Assembly: GCA_963697695.1 (NCBI GenBank)
Contig: OY969094.1
Span: 1,860,001 to 1,924,000 of the forward strand
Reading direction: 5' to 3'
Source of the DNA: VRUE01 sp963697695
GTDB lineage: Bacteria; Actinomycetota; Thermoleophilia; Solirubrobacterales; 70-9
DNA length: 64,000 nucleotides
Under the pieces are notes generated by a model. The model was given only the letters and a program-made list of their open reading frames with translations. It made no database searches and was not told where the DNA came from. The position numbers and the translations under genes were made by a program. Shown one piece after another: positions 33,154 through 40,909 of this stretch. Position 1 is the first letter of the stretch, and each line of letters starts with the position of its first letter.

Positions 33154-34457
33154 CCAGCCGGCTCCTCTGGCGCCGCAATCCGAAGCTCGGCGGCTCGCTT
33201 CAAGCCGTTGGAGAGGACCGCCGCCCACGACCTGCCGCCCTTGCCAAAGCGTTGGCGCAGCAAGGCGTCTGAGGGAATGCGCTCCTCTCCCCGCGTTTTG
33301 GCGAGCCTTTGCTCGCGCCAGGTCATATACGAGGTGCGGCTGATGTCCGGTCCAACCTCGGCGACCGCTTCGACCAGGGCCTTGACCAGTTCATGCTCGG
33401 AATAGGGCTGAGCGCTGTGGCTCCTGGCGAGGACGTCCTCGTCGATCAGCCCGGCCAAGTACTTCGCCCGCGGCCAGGAGCCGATCTCAGGGCACTTGAC
33501 GAACTGAGCGGCTGCAGGAGGGCGAGCCAGATTTCCCTGCGCCAGGCTCACCCGAGCCACCGAGGCGCAGAGCCGGTTGTACTGGCTGTAAGTGAGCGCT
33601 TCAGCTTCCTCCGGGCGCAGCTGCTCGGCGACCCAGCGCAGCCAGGCGATGAGGTCTTCCTTGCGACTCGGCGAAGAGTGAGACCGATTGCGCGACCTGC
33701 CATCGGCCCGGAGCATTGGTGTGGGCGCAGAGTTGAAGTCGAAGCCGCCCGCCGGTTCGGACTCTCGCGGCTTTTCGGGCCTATAGCCCGGTGTAGAGCG
33801 ATGCTGATGTCCGAGCGTCGAGAGGGCCTCGGGCCATGAGCCGATGAGGTTGTAAATCACCGGCAGCGTGGGATACCGGGCCGCTCCGTCTGCGCTCGAG
33901 GGCAGCAAGTCATCCCTCCAGCGCCGATAGTCCGGCTGCATCAGGGCGGCGTTCGGGCCCTGCTTGAGATCGACGTGCTCGATCCACGCTCTCAGGACAT
34001 CGAGAACCTCCTCACGCGTGTAGTGCTTGCCGCAGGCGGTGAGGCGACGGGAGAGAACGTCGATCGCGGGTTGCTCGCCGATTGCCTCGAGGCCGGCGCT
34101 GAAGGAACCGGAGAACGCGTTGCGGATGAATTGCACCGACGGCCACTCGGCCCGATCTTCGGATTCGGATCGGAACTGGTCATAGCGCCGGCGCGACGGC
34201 TCTCCCAAGGCCCAGCTGAGAGGATCGGCCTCGCTGCGCGCCTCTCGCTGAGCCGAGGCAAACCGCCGAAGAGCCTCTGCGGCCTGCTCGCGCTTGGCGG
34301 TCATCTCACCTATCCCCAAGCGTCTCTGTAGGGCCTCGTAGACAAGCCGCCTGTCTGCCTCACTCCGGTTCCGCAGCAGCTTCCAGAGCTGCAGTGCAAG
34401 CGGGTGCGCTGGGCGCTCAGCTGCTTGGTCTTCGACGGGAGCCGCCATCGAGCGCAC
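33150..34457 (-). CDS. Repeat protein (homing-endonuclease-associated-repeat-like), first gene of pair
   Basis: 435 residues, GTG start at 34457 with GAGGG nine bases upstream. Four imperfect units are discernible (about residues 75-130, 140-215, 255-325, 340-425). The clearest is YSEHELVKALVEAVAEVG, then TSYMTWREQRLAKTRGEERI, PSDALLRQRFG and RSWAAVL. Units share the helix / Y-x2-W-R / PS-x3-LR-x2-FG / SW-x2-AL pattern with the coupled downstream gene. Predicted DNA-binding array; enzymatic motifs are absent. Direct repeats of TGGGGAA lie just upstream. Confidence 0.65.
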   Translation of the reverse strand: MRSMAAPVEDQAAERPAHPLALQLWKLLRNRSEADRRLVYEALQRRLGIGEMTAKREQAAEALRRFASAQREARSEADPLSWALGEPSRRRYDQFRSESEDRAEWPSVQFIRNAFSGSFSAGLEAIGEQPAIDVLSRRLTACGKHYTREEVLDVLRAWIEHVDLKQGPNAALMQPDYRRWRDDLLPSSADGAARYPTLPVIYNLIGSWPEALSTLGHQHRSTPGYRPEKPRESEPAGGFDFNSAPTPMLRADGRSRNRSHSSPSRKEDLIAWLRWVAEQLRPEEAEALTYSQYNRLCASVARVSLAQGNLARPPAAAQFVKCPEIGSWPRAKYLAGLIDEDVLARSHSAQPYSEHELVKALVEAVAEVGPDISRTSYMTWREQRLAKTRGEERIPSDALLRQRFGKGGRSWAAVLSNGLKRAAELRIAAPEEPAG

Positions 34458-34520
34458 CGTAGATGGCCCTCGATGCGCTTACTGGGGTTCTCCCACAAGA
34501 GACTGGGAGATGGGCCACAG

Positions 34521-34684
34521 TTCCCCTAATGGGGAAAGTCTGCGTCAGCAAACCCCTTCAGAATGCGAAATCCGGATGAATGCGCGCGCCGGATTGGGGA
34601 ACCACATCGCACAAGCTGGGGAAAGCCCCCAAATGAGCGGTAGAGCTTCTGGTCTTAAAGCGGCTCTGGGCGCGGGTTGGGGAA
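34521..34684. repeat. TGGGGAA repeat cluster upstream of the repeat-protein operon
   Basis: TGGGGAA occurs at 34530, 34595, 34617 and 34678, same orientation, spacings 65, 22 and 61 bp. The first is part of the inverted repeat TTCCCC-TAAT-GGGGAA (34521-34536). The whole 34458-34774 stretch has no convincing gene. The cluster starts 64 bp upstream of the leftward GTG, so it may be an operator array or an element end. Confidence 0.6.
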
Positions 34685-34774
34685 AAACTCCAGAGCAGCC
34701 CATTCTCGGGGTCGGCACCGGCTATCGCCCGTGCCATCAGCGCGTCGCTCCGCCGTTGCGGAAGCGGCCAGTAA

Positions 34775-35026
34775 CGGGTTCGGCCAGGTCGCCGGCAGGA
34801 CCAACTGACGCTGCGTCTCGAGACCCTGAACAGGATCATGGAGGCGATGGGCGAGACGATGGTCGTCTCGACGACGCCGCTAAGCAAGGCGGCTCCCGGC
34901 GCCGGGAACGTGGCGATCTCTGAGCTGCGCGCCGATTACGAGCAGCGCACGCCGGGCGAGCGCCTGGAGCAGGCGGCCGAGCTCAGCAAGGTCGCCACCG
35001 AGCTGGCGATAGGAGCGGAGACTTGA
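34775..35026 (+). pseudogene. C-terminal remnant of an HTH antitoxin
   Basis: After an in-frame TAA at 34772 the frame encodes LTLRLETLNRIMEAMGE, which reads like the last helix of an XRE HTH (LETLxRIxxAMG). A linker follows, then LRADYEQRTPGERLEQAAELSKVA, a pattern of HTH antitoxins paired with nucleotidyltransferase toxins. The N-terminal HTH helices are missing. Its stop overlaps the nucleotidyltransferase start (TGATG). Confidence 0.55.
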
Positions 35027-35531
35027 TGGCGGTCCTCGAGGTCGATGAGCTGCTGGAGGTCATCGACCCCCACGAGGTCGAATACGTGATCATCGGCGGG
35101 TTCGCGGTTTGGCCCATGGCCGCCCCCGAGCGACCAAGGACGTCGATATCTGCCCCAATCCCAAGCAGGCGAACCTCCGTCGACTTGCCGCTGCCCTCGA
35201 GGAGCTCGAGGCAACCCCGATCGACCTCGACGAGTTCAGGGACGAGTTCGACCTGCGACCCGACTACGAGGGCCTGCAGCAAGGCAGCAACTTGACCCTG
35301 ATGACCAAGCATGGCCGCCTCGACGTGATGCAGACCTTCAGCTTCGAGGGGACCGATGAGGGGCTTGGCGACTACACCGATATCGCCGGCCACGCTGTCT
35401 CCCGAGACTTCTACGGCAAGCCACGAAGGTTCTGCGGGTACGAGGACCAGCTGGCGATGAAGCGCGCCGCCAATCGAGACCAGGACCGGATCGACGTCAA
35501 CAGCCTGAAGCTGGCTCGCCGGGAACTCTGA
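35026..35531 (+). pseudogene. Nucleotidyltransferase (AbiEii/MNT-like toxin), frameshifted
   Basis: ATG 35026 encodes VEYVIIGGFAVW. The frame then breaks near 35111-35115, and the adjacent frame continues AHGRPRATKDVDICPNP to the stop at 35531. Restoring one G would give the classical GGFAV-x-AHGxPRATKDVDI nucleotidyltransferase motif (GG and DxD metal site). A single-base deletion has therefore inactivated the toxin of an HTH/nucleotidyltransferase pair. Downstream sequence (LTLMTKHGRLDVMQ) is typical of the family. Confidence 0.7.
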
Positions 35532-35538
35532 CTTAGCT

Positions 35539-35742
35539 TCAAGTCATCGGCGGGATACCGAGCTGGCGGCAGATCACGCGTACGGTGTGCCTGGGTACCT
35601 CTCGGTGGCGCGGCACGGTGCTGGCTCCAGCGGGACCTCGCCATACCGAATGCCGTCCGCCCTCGCGGGCGAGCTGGCAGTCTTGCTGGCGCAGAGATGC
35701 TGCGCGACGCTCTAGGTGAGTACTTGGCGTCTCTTCAAGCAC
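35539..35742 (-). CDS. HicA-like toxin (short, possibly degenerate)
   Basis: 67 residues. LAREGGRHSVWRGP and TVPRHREVPRHTVRVICRQLGI match the dsRBD-like HicA fold, including the catalytic-type His in GGRHS. The N-terminal helix is poorly conserved (CQLAREGG where GW-x-LVREGG is usual), so it may be decaying. No HicB-type partner is recognisable next to it. Confidence 0.55.
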   Translation of the reverse strand: MLEETPSTHLERRAASLRQQDCQLAREGGRHSVWRGPAGASTVPRHREVPRHTVRVICRQLGIPPMT

Positions 35743-35812
35743 CCGCGCAAGACGACTCGGCCGGCATGGACCGCGAAGAGTTGGAGCTGACGATCAGCTC
35801 CTGAGTGCTCGG

Positions 35813-35998
35813 CTACTCGTCCTCGAGGGTGATCCGCTCCATGTAGCCGAGGTCGTCCTCGGGCTCGACCTCGTAGGTGATGCCGCCGGGGTGGTCTAGC
35901 TCGCGGGCGAGGCGGCGGACGGCCTCGTCGCTGGTGAGGGCCTCGACGATGGCCTTCTGCTTTTCGTGGCTCTCCTGCCAGCTGACGGCGAATCGCAT
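35813..35998 (-). CDS. Small hypothetical protein
   Basis: 61 residues, starting MRFAVSWQESHEKQKAIVEA and ending in an acidic EDDLGYMERITLEDE tail. I do not recognise a family. Codon usage looks like the surrounding core genes, and it lies at the right edge of the island, in the same direction as the FAH hydrolase gene that ends at 36031 and lies upstream of it. Confidence 0.5.
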   Translation of the reverse strand: MRFAVSWQESHEKQKAIVEALTSDEAVRRLARELDHPGGITYEVEPEDDLGYMERITLEDE

Positions 35999-36030
35999 AT
36001 GGCGAGCCTAGTCGCTGGGCTCGGGCACGA

Positions 36031-36900
36031 TCAAGGTGCCGCGACGAAGCCCTCAGGCTCGTCGACCACGGCGTTGACCAGCTCGCCGATCCCCTCGATC
36101 TCGACCCGTACGGTGTCGCCGACCTTGAGCAGGTGGTCGCGGATCGGCTTGCGGCCGATGCCCACTCCGACCGGCGTGCCGGTGGCGATCACGTCGCCCG
36201 GCTCGAGGGTGAAGGCTTCGGAGAGATGGGAAACCTGCTGGAAGCAGTCGAAGATCATCTCGGAGGTACGGGCGTCCTGGCGCAGCTCCTCGTTGAGAAA
36301 GCACCGGATCCGCAGGTCGTGCGGGTCTCCCAGCTCGTCTGGAGTGACCAGCCAGGGGCCGAGCGGTCCGTGCGTGTCGAAGGACTTGCCGATCGTCATC
36401 GTCTGCGCCCGTCCCTGCCAGTCGCGGACGGTGACGTCGTTGGCGCAGGTGTAGCCGGCGATCGCTTCGTGCGCACGCTCGACCGGCACGTGGCGACAGC
36501 GCTTGCCGATCACCAGTGCCAGCTCGGCCTCGTAGTCGAGGAAGGTCGAGACCCGAGGCATATGGACCTCGGCGCCGGGGCCGACGATGCAGGTCACCTG
36601 CTTGTTGAAGAAGACCGGCACCTCGGGAGTGTCCATCCCGGTCTCGGCGATGTGTTCGGCGTAGTTGAGCGCGATCCCGAGGTACTTGCGCGGCGTGGCC
36701 GGGGCCAGGAGGCGCACCTCGGCGAGCGCCAACCGAGGTGCCCCTCGGCTCGCCTCTCGCAGGCCGTCCAGGCCGGCCTCGGCGAGAGCGGCCACCGGTT
36801 CGGCAGGCAGGCCCGAAGCTCCCAGGTCGATCACCTCGTCGCCCTCGACGACCCCCAGCTCGGGCTTTCCGTCGTTTGACTCGAATCGGCAGAGCTTCAT
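36031..36900 (-). CDS. Fumarylacetoacetate hydrolase family protein
   Basis: 289 residues. The N-terminal subdomain is followed by the FAH catalytic core: KYLGIALNYAEHIAETG, the metal ligands in FLDYEAELALVIGK, GYTCANDVTVRDWQ, KSFDTHGPLGPWL and VIATGTPVGVG. Members hydrolyse or decarboxylate 2-oxo-acid aromatic breakdown products (or act as oxaloacetate decarboxylases); the sequence does not pick one. Marks the return to core genes. Confidence 0.88.
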   Translation of the reverse strand: MKLCRFESNDGKPELGVVEGDEVIDLGASGLPAEPVAALAEAGLDGLREASRGAPRLALAEVRLLAPATPRKYLGIALNYAEHIAETGMDTPEVPVFFNKQVTCIVGPGAEVHMPRVSTFLDYEAELALVIGKRCRHVPVERAHEAIAGYTCANDVTVRDWQGRAQTMTIGKSFDTHGPLGPWLVTPDELGDPHDLRIRCFLNEELRQDARTSEMIFDCFQQVSHLSEAFTLEPGDVIATGTPVGVGIGRKPIRDHLLKVGDTVRVEIEGIGELVNAVVDEPEGFVAAP

Positions 36901-36906
36901 CGTCGT

Positions 36907-37575
36907 TCAGTGCCCGGTCGCGGAGAAGTGCTGGAAGTCCTTGGGCCAGGGCCAGTTGCCGCCCCACTCCCAGCCGGCCGAGGCGAAGGCAGCCACGGCC
37001 GGGCCGTTGCGGTGGATCATGCCCATCGAGTGCCGCCCGCGACGCGCGAAGGGCGCCCCCGCGGGAGGGGAGACGTACCCGGACGCCGTCACGTATGGGT
37101 TCTCCACCGGGTTGACGTCGATCGCCCTGCCGTAGGCGTGTTCGGACCAGACACCCGGCCGGCCGGCGACGAAGCGGCAGTTGAAGGCGGAGGTGTTGTC
37201 GGCGGCCATGCTGCGATGGTCGTCGGCCCCATAGGCATCGACCAGGCGCATCCTCCGGATCGGGAAGCGCTGCCGGAAGAGCGAGCGCATCACGGCGAGC
37301 ATCGCCTGTGCGGCATCGCGGTGGACGACCAGCCTGCCGCGGTGGAGCTGCCGGTCGAAACCCCAGTGGCTGACCGTGAGCAGGCGCAGGTCGGCGAAGC
37401 CGACGGGGCAGCCGCGATGCCAGGAGACTCCCGACATCCGCTCTCGCGTGGGCGCGTCGATGCCGACGATCTCAGCGCGGAAGCCAGGCGCCTCCCCGGT
37501 TCGCGCCACGGCGTCCGGCGCACCGCTCAGGACGAGGACGGCGGCGCCGAGCGCCAGCAGTCCGCCCGCGGTCAT
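36907..37575 (-). CDS. Secreted M15-family peptidase (D-Ala-D-Ala carboxypeptidase/L-Ala-D-Glu peptidase-like)
   Basis: 222 residues. A signal peptide (MTAGGLLALGAAVLVLSG) is followed by an M15-type zinc peptidase domain. Zn-site motifs: SEHAYGRAIDVNP (His and Asp) and WEWGGNW-x4-DFQHF (His). Expected to trim cell-wall peptides outside the membrane. ATG at 37575 overlaps the stop of the DUF3817 gene (ATGA). Confidence 0.85.
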   Translation of the reverse strand: MTAGGLLALGAAVLVLSGAPDAVARTGEAPGFRAEIVGIDAPTRERMSGVSWHRGCPVGFADLRLLTVSHWGFDRQLHRGRLVVHRDAAQAMLAVMRSLFRQRFPIRRMRLVDAYGADDHRSMAADNTSAFNCRFVAGRPGVWSEHAYGRAIDVNPVENPYVTASGYVSPPAGAPFARRGRHSMGMIHRNGPAVAAFASAGWEWGGNWPWPKDFQHFSATGH

Positions 37576-37850
37576 ACGGCCGTGCGCCGTTCCTCCCGGA
37601 TCAGCCACCAGTCGACGACGTAGCCACCGAAGGGGACCACCGCCCCGACCAGGATCCAGAAGGTCGTCTGTGCGGACCAGCCCATCTGCGGGCGAAGGTT
37701 GAGGGCGACGATCACGTAGGCGATGAACAGCCCGCCGTGGATCGGGCCGAGGATCTGAACCCCCAGCTCGCTGCCCCCGGTCCGCTTGACGATCGAGGCG
37801 ATCAGGAGGGCGAGAAAGCTCGTCGCCTCGGCGAGGGCGATGTAGCGCAT
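37572..37850 (-). CDS. DUF3817 integral membrane protein
   Basis: 92 residues, three hydrophobic segments. It starts MRYIALAEATSFLALL and continues with LGPIHGGLFIAYVI and VGAVVPFGGYVVDWWL, the usual DUF3817 layout. Function unknown. Coupled to the downstream peptidase gene. Confidence 0.82.
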   Translation of the reverse strand: MRYIALAEATSFLALLIASIVKRTGGSELGVQILGPIHGGLFIAYVIVALNLRPQMGWSAQTTFWILVGAVVPFGGYVVDWWLIREERRTAV

Positions 37851-37911
37851 GGGCTTCACGGGCGGAACCCTATAAGTGTCAAAGCGCAGTGAGGTGGGTA
37901 GGGACTGGTCC

Positions 37912-38355
37912 ATGCGACTTTCGAGAATGCTCCTTGTGCTCGCCATCGCTTCGCTGGCGATTGCGTTCTCGGCCTGCGGCGACGACGACAACGGGGACGG
38001 AGGGGATGGGGGCGCCGCCACCGCTCCCGCCACCACCGAACCCGAAGGCGGTACTCCCGCCGGTGGCAACGCCCCCGCGCCCAGCGGCGACGCGGTGCGC
38101 GCGGAAAAAGTCGAGATCGTCGAATTCACCTACGACCCCGACCCGGTCACGATCGAGGAAGGCGGCAAGGTGATCTGGATCAACCGCGACGCGGCGCCGC
38201 ACACCGCGACCGCGGACGACGGCTCCTTCGACACCGGCACGCTTGAGATGGGCAAGCTGAAGTCGGAGAGCTTCAAGGAGGCGGGCAGCTACCCCTACTT
38301 CTGCGAGATCCACCCGGACATGCGGGGCACGGTGGAAGTGGTTGAAGCCGGCTAA
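37912..38355 (+). CDS. Cupredoxin-domain lipoprotein
   Basis: 147 residues. A lipoprotein signal peptide ends AIAFSAC, followed by a Thr/Pro/Gly/Ala linker and a plastocyanin-like domain. All four type-1 copper ligands can be placed: His in APHTA, Cys in YFCEIH, the following His, and Met in PDMRG. It is a paralogue of the protein at 11.8 kb, which lacks the Met. Likely a surface-tethered electron-transfer protein. Confidence 0.88.
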   Translation: MRLSRMLLVLAIASLAIAFSACGDDDNGDGGDGGAATAPATTEPEGGTPAGGNAPAPSGDAVRAEKVEIVEFTYDPDPVTIEEGGKVIWINRDAAPHTATADDGSFDTGTLEMGKLKSESFKEAGSYPYFCEIHPDMRGTVEVVEAG

Positions 38356-38420
38356 GCGTTCCTCGTTCCGACTTCTGACGGCCCCTCCCCTCTATACGCA
38401 AGTGCTACGGTCTGACGCAC

Positions 38421-38723
38421 ATGGCGAAGACGGTCGGTGTCCGAGAGCTACGGCAGAACCTGAGCAAGTACCTACGCCGGGTCAAGGCCGGCGAGTCACT
38501 GACTGTGACCGAACGCGGTCGTGAGGTTGCGCGAGTGGTGCCGTTGGGGGGGAACGAGTTCCGCGAGATGCTGGCTGAGCTGCACGGCATCACTCTTCCG
38601 CCCGCGAGCGAGGGGCTCGCGGATGCAATCGCTCGAATGGACCGAGAAGGACGCTTCGTCCCATCCTCGCCCGCCGGCACAACCGACGCCTTCCTGGACG
38701 AGAGCCGTAAGGACATCGGCTAA
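38421..38723 (+). CDS. Phd/YefM-family antitoxin
   Basis: 100 residues. VGVRELRQNLSKYLRRVKAGESLTVTERGREVARVVP is the canonical Phd/YefM DNA-binding fold, and the C-terminal half is the toxin-binding tail. It is followed 6 nt later by a PIN-domain toxin gene. Confidence 0.88.
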   Translation: MAKTVGVRELRQNLSKYLRRVKAGESLTVTERGREVARVVPLGGNEFREMLAELHGITLPPASEGLADAIARMDREGRFVPSSPAGTTDAFLDESRKDIG

Positions 38724-38729
38724 GCCGCG

Positions 38730-39167
38730 TTGCGCCTCGTCTACGTGGATACCAGCGCACTGGGAAGGGTGCTGCTGAACGAGCCGGATCGACCTGCGAT
38801 CCAACAGGCACTGGCTGGGTTCGACGAGGCCCTATCGAGTCGACTGCTGTGGATCGAGCTCGGTCGTTTGGCGCGGCGTCGCGACGAAGAATTCGCAGCG
38901 AAGGGCGTTGCCTCCGAATTTCTGCCTGTTTCCAAGGAGCTCTTGCGGGGCATTGCTGCCATTCCAATCGAGGATGAAGCTGTCCAGGAGGACATACTTG
39001 CCGAAGCCGAGACGATCACCCCCTTCTCCGTGGCAACGCTCGACGCGATTCACCTGATGACGGCGGTCCACATGGCGGAGCACCTTCCACTGACCGTCAT
39101 GACCTATGACCGGCGGCTTGCCGAGGGTGCTCGCGAGCATGGCCTCGCGGTCCTCTCGCCTCGGTAG
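38730..39167 (+). CDS. PIN-domain (VapC) ribonuclease toxin
   Basis: 145 residues, TTG start at 38730. PIN acidic residues: YVDTSAL (Asp), LLWIELGRLARRR (Glu), TLDAIHLMTA (Asp) and TYDRRLAEGA (Asp). Predicted Mg-dependent RNase neutralised by the upstream Phd-type antitoxin. Confidence 0.88.
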   Translation: MRLVYVDTSALGRVLLNEPDRPAIQQALAGFDEALSSRLLWIELGRLARRRDEEFAAKGVASEFLPVSKELLRGIAAIPIEDEAVQEDILAEAETITPFSVATLDAIHLMTAVHMAEHLPLTVMTYDRRLAEGAREHGLAVLSPR

Positions 39168-39171
39168 CACG

Positions 39172-39584
39172 GTGAGACATCTCGATCTTCGCCGCGTTGC
39201 CGCGATCTACGCCGGCGGTGTTCTCGGTGCCCTCGCTCGCTCGGCCTCTCGCAGGCAGCGCCGCACGGAGCCGGGGGCCGGCCTTGGGCGACCTTCGGGG
39301 TCAACATGAGCGGCGCCCTGTTGCTCGGCTACTTCGTCGCCAGGCTGCGAGACCACCCCGAGGACAACCTCACGCACCCGTTCCTCACCACCGGCGTCTG
39401 CGGCACGCTGACGACGTTCTTCACGCTCCAGCCCTAGCTCTTCGAAATGGTCGAGGGCGACCACCTCGGCCTTGCCACGGCCTCCGTCATCGTGACGCTC
39501 GCGGTGGGGTTCCTCTTCGTTCGCCTCGGGATTGCAGTCGAGCGCCGTCCGGAGCAGGCTCAATCATTGCCGGTGCAGCTCTGA
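39172..39584 (+). pseudogene. crcB fluoride channel pseudogene 1
   Basis: GTG 39172 starts RRVAAIYAGGVLGALARSA, the CrcB N-terminus. The frame is lost around 39250, and the sequence resumes in another frame with WATFGVNMSGALLLGYFVARLR, FLTTGVCGTLTTFFT and a C-terminal transmembrane segment. An in-frame TAG at 39435-39437 (in LQP*LFEM) further interrupts it. At least two inactivating changes make loss of function clear. Confidence 0.8.
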
Positions 39585-39774
39585 GTGGCGAGGCCCTGGT
39601 CATCGTCGCCGGCGGAGTGCTCGGCTCCTTCACCACCTCTCGACCTGGATGCTGGACTCGCACCGCCTTGCCGACGCCGGTCACACCCGCCTCGCCTGGA
39701 TAAACCTCACGCTCTCGCTGGCCACGGGCTTCGCTGCGGTTGCTCTCGGCCACTGGCTGGGGGAAGTCCTCTGA
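39561..39774 (+). pseudogene. crcB fluoride channel pseudogene 2 (internally deleted, frameshifted)
   Basis: LVIVAGGVLGSFTT is followed, one base out of frame near 39638, by STWMLDSHRLADAG and WINLTLSLATGFAAVALG. A single missing T would restore the CrcB signature FTTFSTWM. The middle of the protein between the N-terminal GGxxG and the FTTFST motif is also missing, so it is a deletion remnant. It overlaps the end of crcB pseudogene 1, as in normal tandem crcB1-crcB2 pairs. Confidence 0.75.
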
Positions 39775-39819
39775 AAGTGCGGATCGCCGTCCGCCCCTGC
39801 CTCTACTTTGGATTTCGTG

Positions 39820-40815
39820 ATGGAGCAGCAAGCTCTCACCGAGACGCTGATAGTGGCGAGGGTGCCGCTGCGCAAGCTCGAAGACGGCCAGCGGGTTGGC
39901 GGGGTCTACGCGGTTCGCGAGCGCGAGCTGCGGCGCAAGCGCAACGGTGAGCCCTGGCTGCGGCTCAGCCTCGGCGATTCCAGTGGCGCCTGCGAGGCGG
40001 TCGCCTGGGAGGAGGCCGAGGCTCTATACGCGATCGCCGCGCCCGGCACACCGGTCTACGTCACCGGCCTCTTCGAGGTGAGCGAACGCTGGGGCGAGAA
40101 GATCAAGATCGCCGAGCTGCGCGAGGCGGCACCGGAGGAGTACGACGCCGACGACCTCGCGGTCGAATCGGAGGTCTCCTTCGAGTTGCTCGAGAGCGTC
40201 CTGCGCGAGCTGCTGGCGACGGTTCAGGACCCGCAGCTGCGACATCTCCTGGACCGCTTCTTCGGCGAGAGCTCCGAGATCTGGGCCCGCTTCCGCGACG
40301 CGCCGGCGGCGAAGGTCTACCACCAGGCCTACCGCCACGGGCTGCTCGAGCACACGGTCTCGGTGGCCCAGGCGGTCAGCGCCGCGGCAGCCTTCTTTCC
40401 CGGCATCGATCGCGACGTCGCCGTCACCGGCGCCCTGCTGCACGACATCGGCAAGACCGAGGCCTACAACGACGACCCGCTGGCAATCGATCTCACCGAT
40501 GCCGGCCGCCTACAGGGCGAGATACCGCTCGGCTACTACAAGGTTCGCCGCCAGATCGAGGAGATCCCCGGCTTCGACCCGGCGCTGGCGCAGGCCGTCC
40601 TACACATCATCCTCGCCCACCACGGCTCGCTCGAACACGGTTCCCCGGTCGTCCCCGCCACCCGCGAGGCCGTCCTCGTCCACATGATCGACAACCTCGG
40701 CGGCCGCCTCGGCAGCTTCGACCGCCTCGAGCGTCAATTGCCTGCTGGGGAGTCTTGGTCCGGCTTCGACAGGGCCCTGTCCGGCTCCGCCTTCTTCGGT
40801 CAGCGCGCTGCTTGA
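39820..40815 (+). CDS. YhaM-like 3'-5' exoribonuclease (OB fold + HD domain)
   Basis: 331 residues. An N-terminal OB-fold (about residues 15-100, LRLSLGDSSGACEAVAWEEA) is followed by an HD hydrolase domain with HGLLEHTVSVA, GALLHDIGKTEAY (HD pair), ILAHHG and HMIDNLGGRL. This is the YhaM/CBF1 architecture. ATG at 39820 chosen over an upstream TTG. A repeated structured element begins 31 nt past the stop. Confidence 0.87.
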   Translation: MEQQALTETLIVARVPLRKLEDGQRVGGVYAVRERELRRKRNGEPWLRLSLGDSSGACEAVAWEEAEALYAIAAPGTPVYVTGLFEVSERWGEKIKIAELREAAPEEYDADDLAVESEVSFELLESVLRELLATVQDPQLRHLLDRFFGESSEIWARFRDAPAAKVYHQAYRHGLLEHTVSVAQAVSAAAAFFPGIDRDVAVTGALLHDIGKTEAYNDDPLAIDLTDAGRLQGEIPLGYYKVRRQIEEIPGFDPALAQAVLHIILAHHGSLEHGSPVVPATREAVLVHMIDNLGGRLGSFDRLERQLPAGESWSGFDRALSGSAFFGQRAA

Positions 40816-40845
40816 CCGCCCAGGCGTTCTGAGCCGTCGATAGAC

Positions 40846-40897
40846 AAGGACGCAGGGAGTCCGAATAGCAGCGCTATTCGGACGACTGAGGACGCCG
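40846..40897 (+). ncRNA. Repeated structured element, copy 3
   Basis: 5' block AAGGACGCAGGGAG (40846-40859), an 11-bp perfect hairpin with AGC loop (40859-40883), and 3' block CGACTGAGGACGCCG (40883-40897). Compared with copy 2, one stem pair changes C-G to T-A and two G-T wobbles become Watson-Crick pairs. It lies in the gap between the convergent YhaM-like and small membrane protein genes. The outer stem is weak here (possible AGACA/TGTCT, 40842-40846 with 40906-40910). Confidence 0.75.
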
Positions 40898-40909
40898 TAT
40901 AGCGGTGTC

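Noticed and set aside
32312..33178. 288-codon minus-strand frame overlapping the repeat-protein gene
   Set aside because: Low-complexity Arg/Pro/Gly composition. The overlapping frame 32479-33153 has the coherent repeat units; only the short tail at 32348-32392 carries a remnant match.
34510..34923. Plus-strand open frame of 137 codons in the TGGGGAA region
   Set aside because: No domain, codon pattern unlike neighbours, and it spans the repeat cluster and antitoxin remnant; better explained as non-coding.
35695..35804. 36-codon plus-strand frame ending DREELELTISS
   Set aside because: Overlaps the HicA-like gene on the other strand, has no recognised partner motif and no clear ribosome binding site; could not be supported.
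21925..36000. Duplicated tRNA-Phe 3' end (attR) at the right side of the island
   Set aside because: I looked for the T-arm/acceptor sequence near 34-36 kb and did not find it by eye; the right boundary remains undefined.
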